Source: Tubulanus polymorphus (taxonomy: Eukaryota > Nemertea > Palaeonemertea > Tubulaniformes > Tubulanidae). From it: a stretch of DNA of 64,000 nucleotides. Below are positions 33,673-46,307 of the stretch, one piece after another. The translations under genes and the position numbers were made by a program. The stretch is from contig NC_134027.1 in assembly GCF_964204645.1 (NCBI RefSeq), positions 725,501 to 789,500 on the forward strand, given 5' to 3'. Below the pieces are notes generated by a model that had not been told where the DNA came from, searched no databases, and saw only the letters and a list, made by a program, of their open reading frames with translations. The first letter of the stretch is position 1. Every line of letters starts with the position of its first letter.

Positions 33673-36107
33673 TCTGATAAATAGATGTAATAAACAGATT
33701 GTTCTCATTTCAGTGTCCGATCAATGTTAGTTACACTATAAGGAATAGACCCAGTAGCTGAATTGAACTGAACTGATCCACAGTGAATATTTGAGTCACC
33801 TTCAGATATTAGTGGTATGTCTGTATGCAGACAAAATTCTATTTTAACAACTGAGTTTGTGTTTTAAATCTTTGAAATAAGTAGGCCTATAATATCATTG
33901 AATCTGTTATTTTCATTTCAGTGTTTGTCATTATAAGCTGAACTGGTAAATAATTAACGTACAAACTCCACTGGTTGAGTCACCTACAGACACATGGTAT
34001 GTGTATAGAGATTAATTCAATGAATCTGAAATACTTTGTTTCTTAGTTTTAAATGATTTTCCATTTTGTTTTAATCTGTTAGGAGATGAACTGAACAAAT
34101 CAACAGTTCGAATTCTGTATCAATAAGTGGTATGTATGAAAACAGAATTTCAACAACTTATTTCATAATTTCCTGCAATAGAATCTGATAAATAATTGCC
34201 ATTGAATCCGTTGTTTTCATTTCAGTGTCAATCATTGTTCGTTGAACTGTAAAAGAATGAATGAACCAACATCTTATTTGAACTGAACTCTACAGTCCAT
34301 GGTTGAATCTATAGCTATAGACATACAGTACGTGGTGTGTGTGTATGGAGGCAATTTCAATTTAATTGAAACACTTGTTTCATTATAATTATTAATGATT
34401 ATTATGATTATCCATTTTGTTTTAATCTGTTTAGGAGAAACCTGAACCAAGGATGTTATATTGCCACAGATATCATGTATGTATCAACGTCTTTCTGTTT
34501 TATTCCGTTTCTGTTCTGCAGAAGAATCTGAGATGAATATAATGTTATGGACTGAATGTGTTTTCCATTTTAGTTTCCTTCAATGTTAGTTGAACTGTAA
34601 CTGATAGAAGAGAACCATGGACGTTATAACTCCCCACAGATGTCGTGTATGTATCTGTAGAGGAATCTTTGAGAGATAGATTTTATAGAATCTGTTATTT
34701 TCAGTGTTGATCAATGTTAGTTGAACTGTAATGAGTAAAACCAGTAGTTACTTCACAGTCAATGGTTTAGTCAGTAACAATGTATGTGATGTGGTTTGTG
34801 TGTATGGAGACAATTTCATTATTTTCATTAATTATTTGTTAGGCAATGACCAATTGTCCATGGGATGACCGATTACTAGTAGATGACCAGGGTTGACCAA
34901 TATTGCCAGATGACCAATTGCCAGAAATGATCAGGGAACAGTCAACATGTATGTATCGAGACAATTTTCTGTTGTTTTGAGGAATCTCATAGAATCTGTT
35001 ATTTTTATTTCAGTGTCCGTCATCATGAGTTGAAACGAATATCTGATTTAAAGTGAACTCTGCAGTCATTCAACAGTTGAGGAGCCCTTACACATATATA
35101 AGTTACGTATTAGTGATATTTACCACTGACAGACAATTAAAACAACTTGTATTATAATGATTTGCTGTTTGTGAATGAACTTGAGAACAGTCGCTACTCC
35201 TTAATGCTATCAGTTACAGCCACCTTTTGATAGAATCTCTGTCTAAACCTCTTGCATGATCATCTCTATCTCAATTATAATATAATAAATACTAATCCTT
35301 CATTTTAACTCTCTTCTATTCTAATACATTGTATGAGTCAAAAGATGGTTGTCATCGATAGAATTAGGGGCGCTATACAGCTGGCTAATTGTCATAATCT
35401 AAACCCTTTTTGTGTTCACTGCATACTCTGTGACCCTCCACTTCAATACATTTTAATTGATTCAATTGCACCAACTTTTTATTTTTTTTTCATGTCAGCG
35501 TCAATCGTTTTTACCTGCTGCAGGTAGAAATGAATCCACTGCTTGAGTGGCTATAAAAGTCGTTGGTGGACACTCAATTGGAGACAATAATTTCTTTTAG
35601 ATCTGACAGTTGTGGAATTGTAACATTTTAATATATAAGGGGCACATCTAGAAAATTGGAAGACACGTTTTAATTGATATCTGTTATTTTACGTGTTTCA
35701 GCTTCAAGTTCATCTGAGTTCTACCAAATGAGATTATTCACCCATGAAGACTCGACTGATTCATACCCACATAAGGTAGTTGTACTTTCATTTTTATTAA
35801 ACATTTCAATAATTAAAATTGGCGATATTAAGAAGAAAAAAGAAATTCATAAATTGCATTATTTAAAGTACTTTGATTTAAAACCTATTCATAGATAACA
35901 ATGCGGTACCGCTGCATAATAGATGGCACCACTATACGGTCGTTGGTACTACTAGACTGGTTACCTGTATAATAAGTACAATACAATGAATTTTATTCGC
36001 ACGGTGACGGATGTATTGGCATTGAAGCGCTCACTTATAATTCTATTGTATTGAATGTAGACCCAGAAAACCACGAAGGCTGCATTACGATTGCACCTTA
36101 CACACAG

Positions 36108-36285
36108 GGCCACCTTCGGTTATCGGAGTCAGTCGACTTATAGTAGTCCCGGAACTCGGGTGCCGAGTAACTCATGTCAAATGTCGGAACTATATTCCGG
36201 AACTAGTTCGAAAATCAAGCGCATTCGGTTATTAGTTCCAACCACTAGTCGACTAGCTACCGATTACCGAATTTGGCCCAGCCTG
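36108..36285. repeat. Left copy of an inverted pair (partner 41228-41398)
   Basis: Blocks CCACCTTCGGTTATC, GTCGGAACTATATTCCGGAA, GTTCGAAAATCAAGCGCATT, CGGTTATTAGTT, CCACTAGTCGACTAG and CCGAATTTGGCCC appear here in order and on the opposite strand at 41398-41228. Divergence is modest and both copies end at CCACCTTC-like sequence. They could be the terminal inverted repeats of one element of about 5.3 kb or two independent insertions. Confidence 0.75.
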
Positions 36286-37971
36286 TCTAACTCTGGATTC
36301 GCAACTGGCAACCGAGTTAAGTGCTTCTCGCTAGCCAGGTTGCCGCTAAGCGGCCACCAGTCTATAATACTAACCCAATTACACGTTGTTTGTCACTCGC
36401 TGATTCGCTACGCATCTGATTGGCTAGATATATAGACTGGTGGCCGCTTGACCATTGAGGCAAGCGAGGATGGTTGCGTGACTTATCGAAATGTTCGCTT
36501 GCCACAGCAGGAATACCGTCCAATGTAATAAGTGTTTATGTATTAATTGTAGGAATGCCTGGTGATGTAGATCAAGTTCACAGAAACTGAAAACAGAAAG
36601 AAACCTGGCGGAATCTATTGTGTATAAATAAATATATTTATTATCGTGTTGTGTTGTTTATTCTGAGTGCGATCTGTGGTGATTCAACCACTTGGTCCTC
36701 TCAAGTTTTTTCCCCATCCAAATTTTTGAATCCGTTTGCGCCGTTTTGACTGAAGTGATCTTTAAATTTGTATTAGTTCTAAGACTTAGACAGGTCTTAA
36801 ATTCTTTCAGTTGCGGCCACCTCTCGACAAAAATCTATTGTACTAATCCTTAAAAACTTCTAATCGCATGCGTCGAAAGGTGGCTGTCATAGATGGAATT
36901 AGAGATATGATCAATGTCTAAGATGAATACAATTGCGTTTAATTTGAAACTGCTAAACAGTTGCAGTAAGAGTTAAATAACGATCATCGCTGTATCTATG
37001 CTTTTGATGCTTGTTCCACTCTCAGTAATTACAGAGCTGCCAACTATTACTGATTGCCAGTATTAGTTAGTAAGCGCACAGCGAAGCTCCTTAATCGTCA
37101 CGATCGCGCGTATGAGGCAAATTCCAATTTTCTATATTTCTCCATACCGTCCTTCTCAAAAAGTGTAGTTTACATCCGGGACACATGGGCATTGGCTAAA
37201 TCGCGGCGACGAAAATGACGGTCACGGACGGACTTTCGTCGAAACTTGCGGGCCGCCTCGCGCGGGTAGTTTAAATACGTGAATGAAGGATAACAAAACG
37301 ATTTTGTGTAATTTTCAGAATATTTACAAAGAATATTCACGAAATATTGTCAAAGAAATGTCTTTTTAGTTCGTATTTCTCCGTAGAAACCGATTGGAAG
37401 ACTGGATTCGAATCCCACAAAAAGCGCAGTCCCTTAGCAACGGGTCGAATTTTTTTAGAATAACAAGAGCGCCGGTTTCACAGCATCACTAAGGGTCGAG
37501 TCCCGGAGAATAACGCGCGCGCGGTCCGCGTCTTACAAAATGACCGTCCCGGTCCACACAAGTACTGAATAATTAACTCAGAATTTTGCCAATCCCTGGG
37601 AGTAAAATGCCGTGCGTTTTTTAACATATCGTATCTTTATGTGTTTTTTACTCCCTTTTTTCACGTTATTCCCCTTTTCCGTTTCGAATAAAATTCGCTA
37701 TAATCCGTACCGTATTTAAAATACCGTTGTTCCATTAATTCCGTACCCATGCAACCCGTTGTAATACTTAGGAACAAATCTTTAGTGTAAAACATATAAA
37801 ACTATTGAAGCCATGAGATTTAATGTAGAATCACAATTGGTAGAACACTATATCCGTGTTGACGCGATGAGGAGAGAATCCCACAATGATAATAAAAAGT
37901 CCGAAAATGAAACTTCGAGATAGTAGTTTATTTCAACGTTTCGAATATATCCTAATAGTCATCTTCAGGAA

Positions 37972-38455
<484 letters not shown>

Positions 38456-38699
38456 TAGAACTGAACACGCATGCGTAATAATTCTCCGAGCTGCAGCAAC
38501 GCACACGCATTCTCCAACTTCCAGCAACGCATCAAGTTGCATAGACCAATGCGGGGTTTACGGCCAGGGACTGAAGTGGCATGAGCTAAGGCGAGTGACA
38601 ATCAGATCCTGGCAAGCGAGGGTGTTAAATTGTAGTTGTAAGTGAGTCGGAGTACTCCTCGCGCAGAGCATAGACTGGTCGCCCGTCGGAACAATCTGC

Positions 38700-40645
38700 C
38701 TAGACTGATTAGATCAGATTAAACTTTTATTCTCCTGAATATGATGGAGTTTCGTACAATATACATGTATATATAACAAAATATCAAAACATACAACAAG
38801 AAGTAAATAGATATAAATAGAATCGCAGTTATTCAGAAGGAATCAATAATTATGTGTTTTTCATTTACAATAAATAGGCAGTAAAGAGAATCAATTAATA
38901 TATACATGTATTTACAATGATTAGTCTAGCTAAAACAAATAAATAATATCAACAATTTTCTAGTTACAATGCAAACTTTAAATCAATGATATGTACAGAT
39001 ATATGTAACCAAGTAGCCTAGCCAGGTTTAAATGACTTGGACGTTAAAGGACAAGTATCATCAATGGAGGTTCATACAAAATATTTTCCAAATTATCAGT
39101 GAGGATATTACAGTCACACTAGTTTCAAAATTTAATCAATTTATATATCACACTTGGACAAGAATCGTATAAGGCCGATGTTTTAAATCATCATCAGTGG
39201 TATTTACCAAAGCCTTGTATTTCAGAACATTTGGCGGACGCCAGAAAAAAGAGGGAATGTGTAACTTGCGTTCTGTTCGTAATGAATTGCATTCGAGTAA
39301 AACACATCTTCACCCGTCAAGGGATTCGAACCCACTACGCTAAAGCTGTTCGCCGATGTAGTCTATTAATTACTTAACCTAACGCCTTTTATTAGTTTAG
39401 TACACCTACATATCCTGACTTTGACACTTGAGGTATGTTCTGATTTAGAATGAACAGGGATGACGGTCTATCAATGCGCATAGAACTGTCTGACCACTTT
39501 TGTCCTATATCATCACATACGCATAGATACCTTATTGTTTCTGGTTTTGGACTGTAAACTCAGTCTCACTGCCGCGATAACTGGAAAGCTGCCTCCGCTT
39601 TGGCTTCAGGATAGCAAGCTCAGTCTATTTTTGTGCAGTGGTGGTTGGAAGGTTGCCTCCTGACACCGGTCTCATTAAGACCTACCAAAAAAAAAAACCT
39701 AATTGTGACAAATGATTAACTGGGCGTGCCGCCTTGGTGATCACTGACGGTCTTCCATTACGCTAGCACTGTCAGATAGCCGCCAGAGTGGCATGCAATT
39801 TTTTGATCATGCCTGTAAATAAAACCCGATCAAGACTGTACATATGTATCATTGTATTAATCAAACTCGCGTGCCTGTGTCGCTTTCTTACTGACGGTCT
39901 ATCAATGCGCATAGCACTGTCTGTTTGATCGCGACGCATCCACGGACCTAACTATGCACTGTATATTAGAAACACAAAACTGCTCCCCGTGTACAACTTT
40001 TACTTTTAGGCAAACTCAGCACCAGATGTGAAGTACCAACTGCACCCCTTGACGGAGAAACCTATCCTCATCGGAGCGTGCACCGTCGATGTCATACAAC
40101 TACACTTCGGATACCAGGACCAAACTCTCATCTGGATAATTTGCTTTTCAAAATGTGCTTCCGTTTTATCTAGTCAGCACGCGGGACAATCAACTTAGAG
40201 GATTTTTACACCAACATCTACCCGAGGAAAGGCTACAATAAACATTCGGACTATTTACACGTGGAAAACGACCAAAAAAATGTTAAAAATTGACAAAATG
40301 ATCTTCAACCTTGTAATATAGTTATTTCCTAAATCTTGATGTATTAAATTAGGCAGCCAACTAAATTAACCCCAATCAGTCGCTTGCCGGTTCAGACTGC
40401 TTGGATGATTGTTTGAATGAACCGGAACCGAAAATTTCAAATTATGTACTTCGATTTAAACAAAAAATTCTGTAAACTCGACCGCCGATCACACAACTAT
40501 ATTTGTACTTCGATTTCCGATTTCAAAATCAAACCCCCTGTTTCTTTCCCGGCAGGTGTGGTGGGTTTGTAAGGGACACGAAATCAAAAAATCAAACGAA
40601 ATTTACCAATCAAATAAATCACAGGGTCAATCCCTACTTTAAGAT

Positions 40646-40680
<35 letters not shown>
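38700..40680. other. AT-rich interspersed-repeat region, no gene
   Basis: Fragments recur locally: CTGACGGTCTATCAATGCGC + ATAGCACTGTCTG near 39893 and a near copy near 39450 (GATGACGGTCTATCAATGCG + CATAGAACTGTCTG); a segment ending AAATAAAACCCGATCAAGACTG near 39820; and an A-homopolymer of about 32 nt at 40647-40679 next to GCTGTTCGCCGAACCCCTTGA. The tail and neighbouring repeat fragments suggest retroposition on the plus strand. No coding ORF is supported. Confidence 0.4.
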
Positions 40681-40682
<2 letters not shown>

Positions 40683-41227
40683 GTTCGCCGAACCCCTTGA
40701 CCTCACGAGTCGTTGGAGTCGTTACTAGCCGACCAGAATCCGGTCGTACCAATCACAGCGCTTGTTACAAACGACTTTAGGCTTCTATTGGTTTTCCCGT
40801 TAAATGGACCAATCAGCGAACGTTTTACTGAACAAGGAAGTATTTCGCAAATCGATATATGACGTCATGCGCAACAGCGCCAGTAATGAAATCACGCTTC
40901 GTGAGGCCAGGGGGCTGGTGGAAGCGAGTTCGTGAGTGATACCGGACCCCTGGCAAGCGAGGATGAGTAAAACATGGAATTCATCACCTATTTCTATTTA
41001 TTGCAAGATTTATCGAAATTCTCACGTGTATACCGATCTACTTCCACAGGCAACGTATGGTTATTTGAACGAAACTTTAGCAGTCATCGTTTATGCGGGA
41101 GAGTTCTATTAGATATTTGTCTAGGCAAAATTCTGATTTCTGCGCCACCTGCATTCGGGACAGGTTTATCCTCCGCGGAATATACGGATCCAATCAGATT
41201 TCAGTATTTCATCACGTGAACAATGTA

Positions 41228-41398
41228 ACATGGCCGCCTCCAGGGCCAAATTCGGTTTTTGCATCTAGTCGACTAGTGGTCGTAACTAATAACCGAATGC
41301 GCTTGATTTTCGAACTATTTCCGGAATATAGTTCCGACTAACGGACATTCGGTTTCGTTTAGTTCGACTATAGTCAGATAACGGAAGGTGGTCGAATG
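41228..41398. repeat. Right copy of the inverted pair (partner 36108-36285)
   Basis: Carries TCGACTAGTGGTCGTAACTA, AATGCGCTTGATTTTCGAAC and CCGGAATATAGTTCCGAC, the reverse complements of the left copy, ending AACGGAAGGTGG. CGGAATATAGTTCCG is itself a near-perfect palindrome. Confidence 0.75.
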
Positions 41399-42495
41399 TC
41401 TCGATTTACGTTCCATGCACAGGGGTTTGGCGATGGGCTTGGATTGTATTTCCGGGTTGTTGACAATCTCGCGAGAATGGCGCTAAATATGAACTGCGAA
41501 TAAATTCAAAATATCACGGAAATACCTTGTGTTTATATATTGTTTATTTATCCGCTATAAAGTTTCGATAAACAATTGGTCGTTAAGGATCATTATCATA
41601 CGTCTATATTAGTATATTATCAACAACCCGGAAATAAAATCCAAGCCAAACACCAACTGATAGAATAAGCGCCTGTCTCAATGTTCCAGTAACTATGATG
41701 ATGATGATGATGAAATCCAACTACTAGTCTCAATGATTGTTCAGTGAAAAATGCAGAAAAATAAGAGGAAGTTTTAGCGAATATTTTTTTTAAATACAGA
41801 GATGATGACTGCAGTTTATTTCACGTAAGACAAAAAAAAAACATCAACAACCAGTGATTCATAATTACATCCAATAACAACAGCTCTAGGGGCTTTCCTT
41901 CCTCTAACACGTACCGGGGTGTCCCCCACATACCAGGGCTCATTCCCCTCTAACATGTACTGGGGGTTTACTCCCACCTTACAGTCAATCACTTATACAG
42001 AATGGACAGGGGTACCCTATAAGGCCAGGGTCCAGTTTCAGGATAAGTTAAAGTTTGAATTGTCGTTATTGAAAACAACCGCTAAGCAATTAGACCAAAC
42101 ATTTGAATTCAATTTCTTTGTGAATGTGAACCCTGTACCCACGAGGACCAATTAAACACCTTCAATTCTCACTGAACTCTTCATTATCTAAATCTCTGAT
42201 GTTTTTTAAGATCTCTATTTCCACATCTACGACAAACAGTCTATATCCATATACTTTAAATCTAACAGAAAATATAATTCCTAGAATAAAAGAAACTTTC
42301 TTCACGACCGAATTTAAAAATCAGTTCATTTACTTTCGTTTTAAAATAAAACAGTTGATCAGGGGACCGTGTCAAGAGAAGTTTGTTCAGGGGGCCGTGT
42401 CAGTAAAAATCATCATTTAACAGTAAACAACTCATACTTTACTGAGACACTGATAACAAAAACTATTATTTACATGTTTAACACCCCCAATGTGA

Positions 42496-42695
42496 GGTCC
42501 AGGTGACCACTCGGAGGTCCAGGTGACCACTCGGAGGTCCAGGTGACCACTCGGAGGTCCAGGTGACCACTCGGAGGTCCAGGTGACCACTCGGAGGTCC
42601 AGGCGACCACTCGGAGGTCTAGGCGACCACTCGGAGGTCCAGGCGACCACTCGGAGGTCCAGGTGACCACTCGGAGGTCCAGGTGACTAGTCCAA
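42496..42695. repeat. 20-bp minisatellite, ten units
   Basis: Units GGTCCAGGTGACCACTCGGA; three central units have GGCGACC instead of GGTGACC. GGTGACC is a palindrome-like core (GGTNACC). It lies downstream of the SMAP 3' end. Confidence 0.96.
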
Positions 42696-42889
42696 GGTCT
42701 TTATAGGCCGTTAGATGAGAAGTGAATTGTGAGCATTAATTTGTAGAGTGAAATTATCGTTTATATATTATGAGTTATTCTATATTCTATATACATTTCA
42801 CCTCTTAGTTAAATATTCATTTTATGAGTCTCGAGTCTGACTTTCTCAAACTCTCTTAAAGTGACTCTCGTAGTCTGACTCCCTTACAC

Positions 42890-43505
42890 TATCCTGACTC
42901 CTTCAGAGTGACTCTCTCAGTCACACTCCTGACTCCTTCAGAGTGACTCTCTCAGTCACACTCCTGACTCCTTCAGAGTGACTCTCTCAGTCACACTCCT
43001 GACTCCTACAGAGTGACTCTCTCAGTCACACTCCTGACTCCTACAGAGTGACTCTCTCAGTCACACTCCTGACTCCTACAGAGTGACTATCTCAGTCACA
43101 CTCCTGACTCCTTCAGAGTGACTCTCTCAGTCACACTCCTGACTCCTTCAGAGTGACTCTCAGTCACACTCCTGACTCCTTCAGAGTGACTCTCTCAGTC
43201 ACACTCCTGACTCCTTCAGAGTGACTCTCTCAGTCACACTCCTGACTCCTACAGAGTGACTCTCTCAGTCACACTCCTGACTCCTTCAGAGTGACTCTCA
43301 GTCACACTCCTGACTCCTTCAGAGTGACTCTCTCAGTCACACTCCTGACTCCTTCAGAGTGACTCTCTCAGTCACACTCCTGACTCCTACAGAGTGACTC
43401 TCTCAGTCACACTCCTGACTCCTACAGAGTGACTCTCTCAGTCACACTCCTGACTCCTTCAGTGACTCTCTCAGTCACACTCCTGACTCCTTCAGAGTGA
43501 CTCAG
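42890..43505. repeat. 35-bp minisatellite, about 17 units
   Basis: Units AGAGTGACTCTCTCAGTCAC + ACTCCTGACTCCT(T/A)C. Inner GAGTGACTCTCTCAGTCACTC-type complementarity means each unit can form a small hairpin (GTGACT / AGTCAC). Confidence 0.96.
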
Positions 43506-43789
43506 TGCTATACATATAACATTCATCTATAATACACATAATGATAATTGAAACACTGTACACACACATTTATCCGTTTGAAAATTAAACGTTTTTTTTT
43601 GGAAATTCTAGAAAATCTTTTCATTTCATTTCATTGTAATTCAAACATAATTAACATCATTTCTCTGTGTGTAAAACAGGGCTCAAATTTCAACCCGGTT
43701 TCACTTAAATCTATTCCTTATATACACCACCGATTATTGATTATTGGCTGCTATATTTTTCCCCCGATGCAGAATTTTAAAATGACACA

Positions 43790-43795
43790 TTTATT
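43790..43795 (-). terminator. Polyadenylation signal of SMAP
   Basis: TTTATT on the plus strand is AATAAA on the minus strand, about 67 nt past the SMAP stop codon at 43862-43864 and in a T-rich neighbourhood. It is the nearest canonical signal. Confidence 0.5.
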
Positions 43796-43861
43796 TATTA
43801 CATTAATTATTCATTATTATAATGATATATTATTATCATAATTGTTAATATTATGTTCGTA

Positions 43862-45262
43862 TCATTGCCATAAATTATGAGATAATGTTTGCCCCGGTGG
43901 ACAGCCACCACCACCACCTCCCCAGCCGGTGCTGTCTAATCCAGTCGCTGTCTGATTAACTCCTGTCATTTTCATCGACGCCATCTGCTGCTGTATCTGT
44001 TCTAGATGATGCTGCGGAGCGCGGTTGAATTGCATCTGACCGTGCATCTGTGGAGGCATTTGAGCGGGTAGCTGCTGATTGGGAGGCATCTGTTGATGGA
44101 TACCGTGCTGGTGCATGCCGATCATCATGTTAGGTTGTATTGTAAACTGTTGTTGCTGGTGCGGTGTATAATGCATCATACCCGGAGCGGCGCAGCTGCT
44201 ATTGCCGCTGCTAGATGCACCATTCTGCTGGAATCCTCCACTCATCATCTGAGCCGCTATAAATTGTTGCTGCTGCTGCTGTTGTTGTTGTTGCTGGTGC
44301 GGTGCAGCTGGTGGTATATACATACCTCCAGGTACGCCGTACACCTGATTGACAGGTGCGTTCGTCGTTGAACCGTACAACGCCATTATCGACTCTTTCG
44401 TTGATTTTGTACCTGTCGTATCCGTGGCAACCGATGTCGTTAATGAATTCAAATCGTTGAAAGCCGACTGTCCGGCGACTGGTACGGCATCGGATTTCGC
44501 AGCTACGCCGTTAGTTTCAGTAGCCGACGCTGCTGCGACAGGTGCGGTCGGTGGACTGAGGAAATCACCGAACGGGTCACTATGACTGGAGGGTGAGGAG
44601 GTTGTTACGCCGTTGTTTGAAGGAATGTCTAACCCTAACAGATCTCCGGTCGACGATGGTTTCGGGGGAGACGTCAATGACTTCGCTTGTACGGCTAACG
44701 GTGTTTTCTTTGGTTCGGTACTCGCTGGACGACGCACCTGCTGCTGCTGCTGCGAGGACGACGAGGCGTTGATCTGTAACGGCATCTGTTTCTTAGGTTT
44801 TTTCTTTTTCTCTTTTTTCTCATCTAACACGACCGATGGAAGGTTTTTCAGTTGCGGAGGAATCCACTCTTTAGCGATATACAGCTTACGTTCGTATTTA
44901 TCACGTATAAAAACCTCCATCTCCGAATCCGAAGACTGAGGCCGTCTGAAGTTATCCGGTAAATTAGCTTCATAAACCGCACGACCTCTACTGTTACCCA
45001 TCTCTTTAACCATAACCATCTGTTCTGGCTGCCATGTATCCAGATTTACCGATTTCACTTTAGATATATGAACGCCGAGGTTTCTATGGATACCGGCGCA
45101 GCGGATACACAGGAAGATACCTAAGTTCCACGATGCCCAGCGTGGACCCTTCGCGTCGCAGTCGACGCAATATTTATTATCTTCATCTTTCAATAGTTGT
45201 AATAAAAACGCTTGATTTAATTGATTTTTGTCTTTCTCTTTTTGTTGCGCGTTACGAGACAT
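43862..45262 (-). CDS. SMAP: SMAP-type ArfGAP (stromal membrane-associated protein), 466 aa, intronless CDS
   Basis: GTPase-activating protein for Arf small GTPases, expected on clathrin-coated endosomal or TGN membranes. The ArfGAP zinc finger is complete: C32-x2-C35-x16-C52-x2-C55 followed by the arginine finger R60 in [17 protein letters not shown]. The linker [12 protein letters not shown] matches the family. A clathrin box LLGLD (208-212), a DPFGDF motif and the SMAP-typical [10 protein letters not shown] follow, then a Q/M-rich tail with Q11. Length matches vertebrate SMAP1/2 (about 430-470). ATG lies 11 nt inside an exon whose acceptor (TTTCTATTTTTAG) is at 45274-45275, so an intron splits the 5' UTR. 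The lack of any intron in the CDS is unusual, since vertebrate family members have many. It is divergent from the MITF-family gene. Confidence 0.95.
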   Translation of the reverse strand: MSRNAQQKEKDKNQLNQAFLLQLLKDEDNKYCVDCDAKGPRWASWNLGIFLCIRCAGIHRNLGVHISKVKSVNLDTWQPEQMVMVKEMGNSRGRAVYEANLPDNFRRPQSSDSEMEVFIRDKYERKLYIAKEWIPPQLKNLPSVVLDEKKEKKKKPKKQMPLQINASSSSQQQQQVRRPASTEPKKTPLAVQAKSLTSPPKPSSTGDLLGLDIPSNNGVTTSSPSSHSDPFGDFLSPPTAPVAAASATETNGVAAKSDAVPVAGQSAFNDLNSLTTSVATDTTGTKSTKESIMALYGSTTNAPVNQVYGVPGGMYIPPAAPHQQQQQQQQQQQFIAAQMMSGGFQQNGASSSGNSSCAAPGMMHYTPHQQQQFTIQPNMMIGMHQHGIHQQMPPNQQLPAQMPPQMHGQMQFNRAPQHHLEQIQQQMASMKMTGVNQTATGLDSTGWGGGGGGCPPGQTLSHNLWQ

Positions 45263-45273
45263 CTTTGAACAAT

Positions 45274-46307
45274 CTAAAAATAGAAATAACGAAATAAATT
45301 AACCATCTCATCTGAAACACGGGACCCTCTCTCCCCTCTCTCCCTCACTTCTCAACGAGCCACATTGGACGTCTCAGCTTTTAGTCAAATACCCTCTAAT
45401 TTCTGGAGCAATGGTAAGATACAATAAACCTGATCTGCACTCAGCAGCTGGCTACCTCAAACTCGTCGGACTATACCCTCCTCCCTCTCCTGTTGCCTCC
45501 CAGACTATCATCCCTCCCTCTTGCTTTGCTTCTTAGCCCAGCCCAGCCCAGCCCACATGGGAACTCACAGAAATACAGAGCTTATGAACGAGGTTTATAA
45601 ACAGTTAGTATAATGATAGATTCACTATAAATCAAACTGTCAGAACCGACTGACACACCGACCGACCGACTGACGGAGACTGGTCTGAACAGGTTTCATT
45701 TTTAGGAAACCAGATATAAACTGAAATGTGTTTAACTTCTCCTGCTGCAGGACTGTATTTTACCTGTTGTTAATATTCTAGGAGTGATGATGTTGAACCG
45801 AGTGGAATTATTCTAATCCTTCAATAAGAATTTGGAATGTAAAAACGATGATAAAGTGGTTCCTTAAACCAGGAAGTGATTCACAAAACTAGCGTCAACC
45901 GACCGACCGCTATTAGCTGAAACTCATACACGAAACGGCGATTGGAAAATAATCAATATATTCTGTTAAAATAAAAGATTTTTTGAGTAAAAATTAACTC
46001 AATTTAATCAGAAAAATCGTCTGGATTATTTCCTTATTCACAAAACTCGTCACAATAATTTGATAAAATAAAAGCAGAAATGTGGGATTTGATCTCGATT
46101 TCGAAGTGCGGGGATTCCCCGAATGACGTTTCCTCATTTTGATAGAAGCCAATCACGGATCTCTTAACATTTCCCGGCATGTCAATCAGCCAATCGCAGC
46201 TGCGTTTACATCTCGACACCTAGAACATTGATTTTACTTCCGGGTTATAAACATTTCGTTTTTGCGCTGTTTTTTTTGGATTTTGTGGTTTTGTTTTTGA
46301 ACTCTAA
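45274..46307. promoter_or_regulatory. Probable shared promoter between SMAP and the MITF-family gene
   Basis: About 1 kb separates the two divergent start codons. It holds an inverted CCAAT at 45941-45945, CCAAT boxes at 46149-46153 and 46190-46194, and an ETS motif (ACTTCCGG, 46236-46243) about 65 bp upstream of the MITF-family ATG. There is no TATA box. The SMAP-proximal part contains the 5'-UTR intron; a plausible minus-strand donor (ACAG|GTAAAATAC) lies near 45770. Bidirectionality is inferred from the layout. Confidence 0.55.

Larger units (their letters stand above)
32595..36650 (+). ncRNA. Candidate multi-exon, mostly non-coding spliced transcript
   Basis: Short blocks lie between pyrimidine-rich AG acceptors and GT donors: 32595-32641, 32722-33247 (holds the 53-bp array), 33391-33476, 33714-33814, 33922-33996, 34083-34129, 34226-34334, 34435-34476, 34574-34646, 34705-34781, 34843-34948, 35014 to about 35105, 35702-35775, and a last block 36553 to about 36650 with AATAAA at 36627-36632. 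Introns inside the ladder are often only 65-150 bp. Donors are mostly GTATGT, and acceptors repeat ATCTGTTATTTTCATTTCAG-like ends. Exons share TGTC.(A)TCAATGTTAG(T)TGAACTG, so they arose by duplication. Stops occur in all frames of most exons; only 35702-35775 is open (SSSSEFYQMRLFTHEDS). No box C/D boxes were found in the introns read, so a snoRNA host role is not supported. Strand and exons are inferred from signals alone. Confidence 0.4.

Noticed and set aside
33248-35013. snoRNA host gene
   Set aside because: The short introns of the exon ladder were read for box C (RTGATGA) and box D (CTGA) with terminal stems; no intron had a properly spaced pair.
36091-36435. 114-codon plus-strand ORF
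   Set aside because: Its first half lies in the repeat that is inverted at 41228-41398, so the open frame is repeat-derived. A possible exon join from 35775 was considered but the last exon at 36553 fits better.
42432-43505. Regular repeats that could be mistaken for a CRISPR array
   Set aside because: Units are directly tandem with no unique spacers, and the DNA is eukaryotic with introns.
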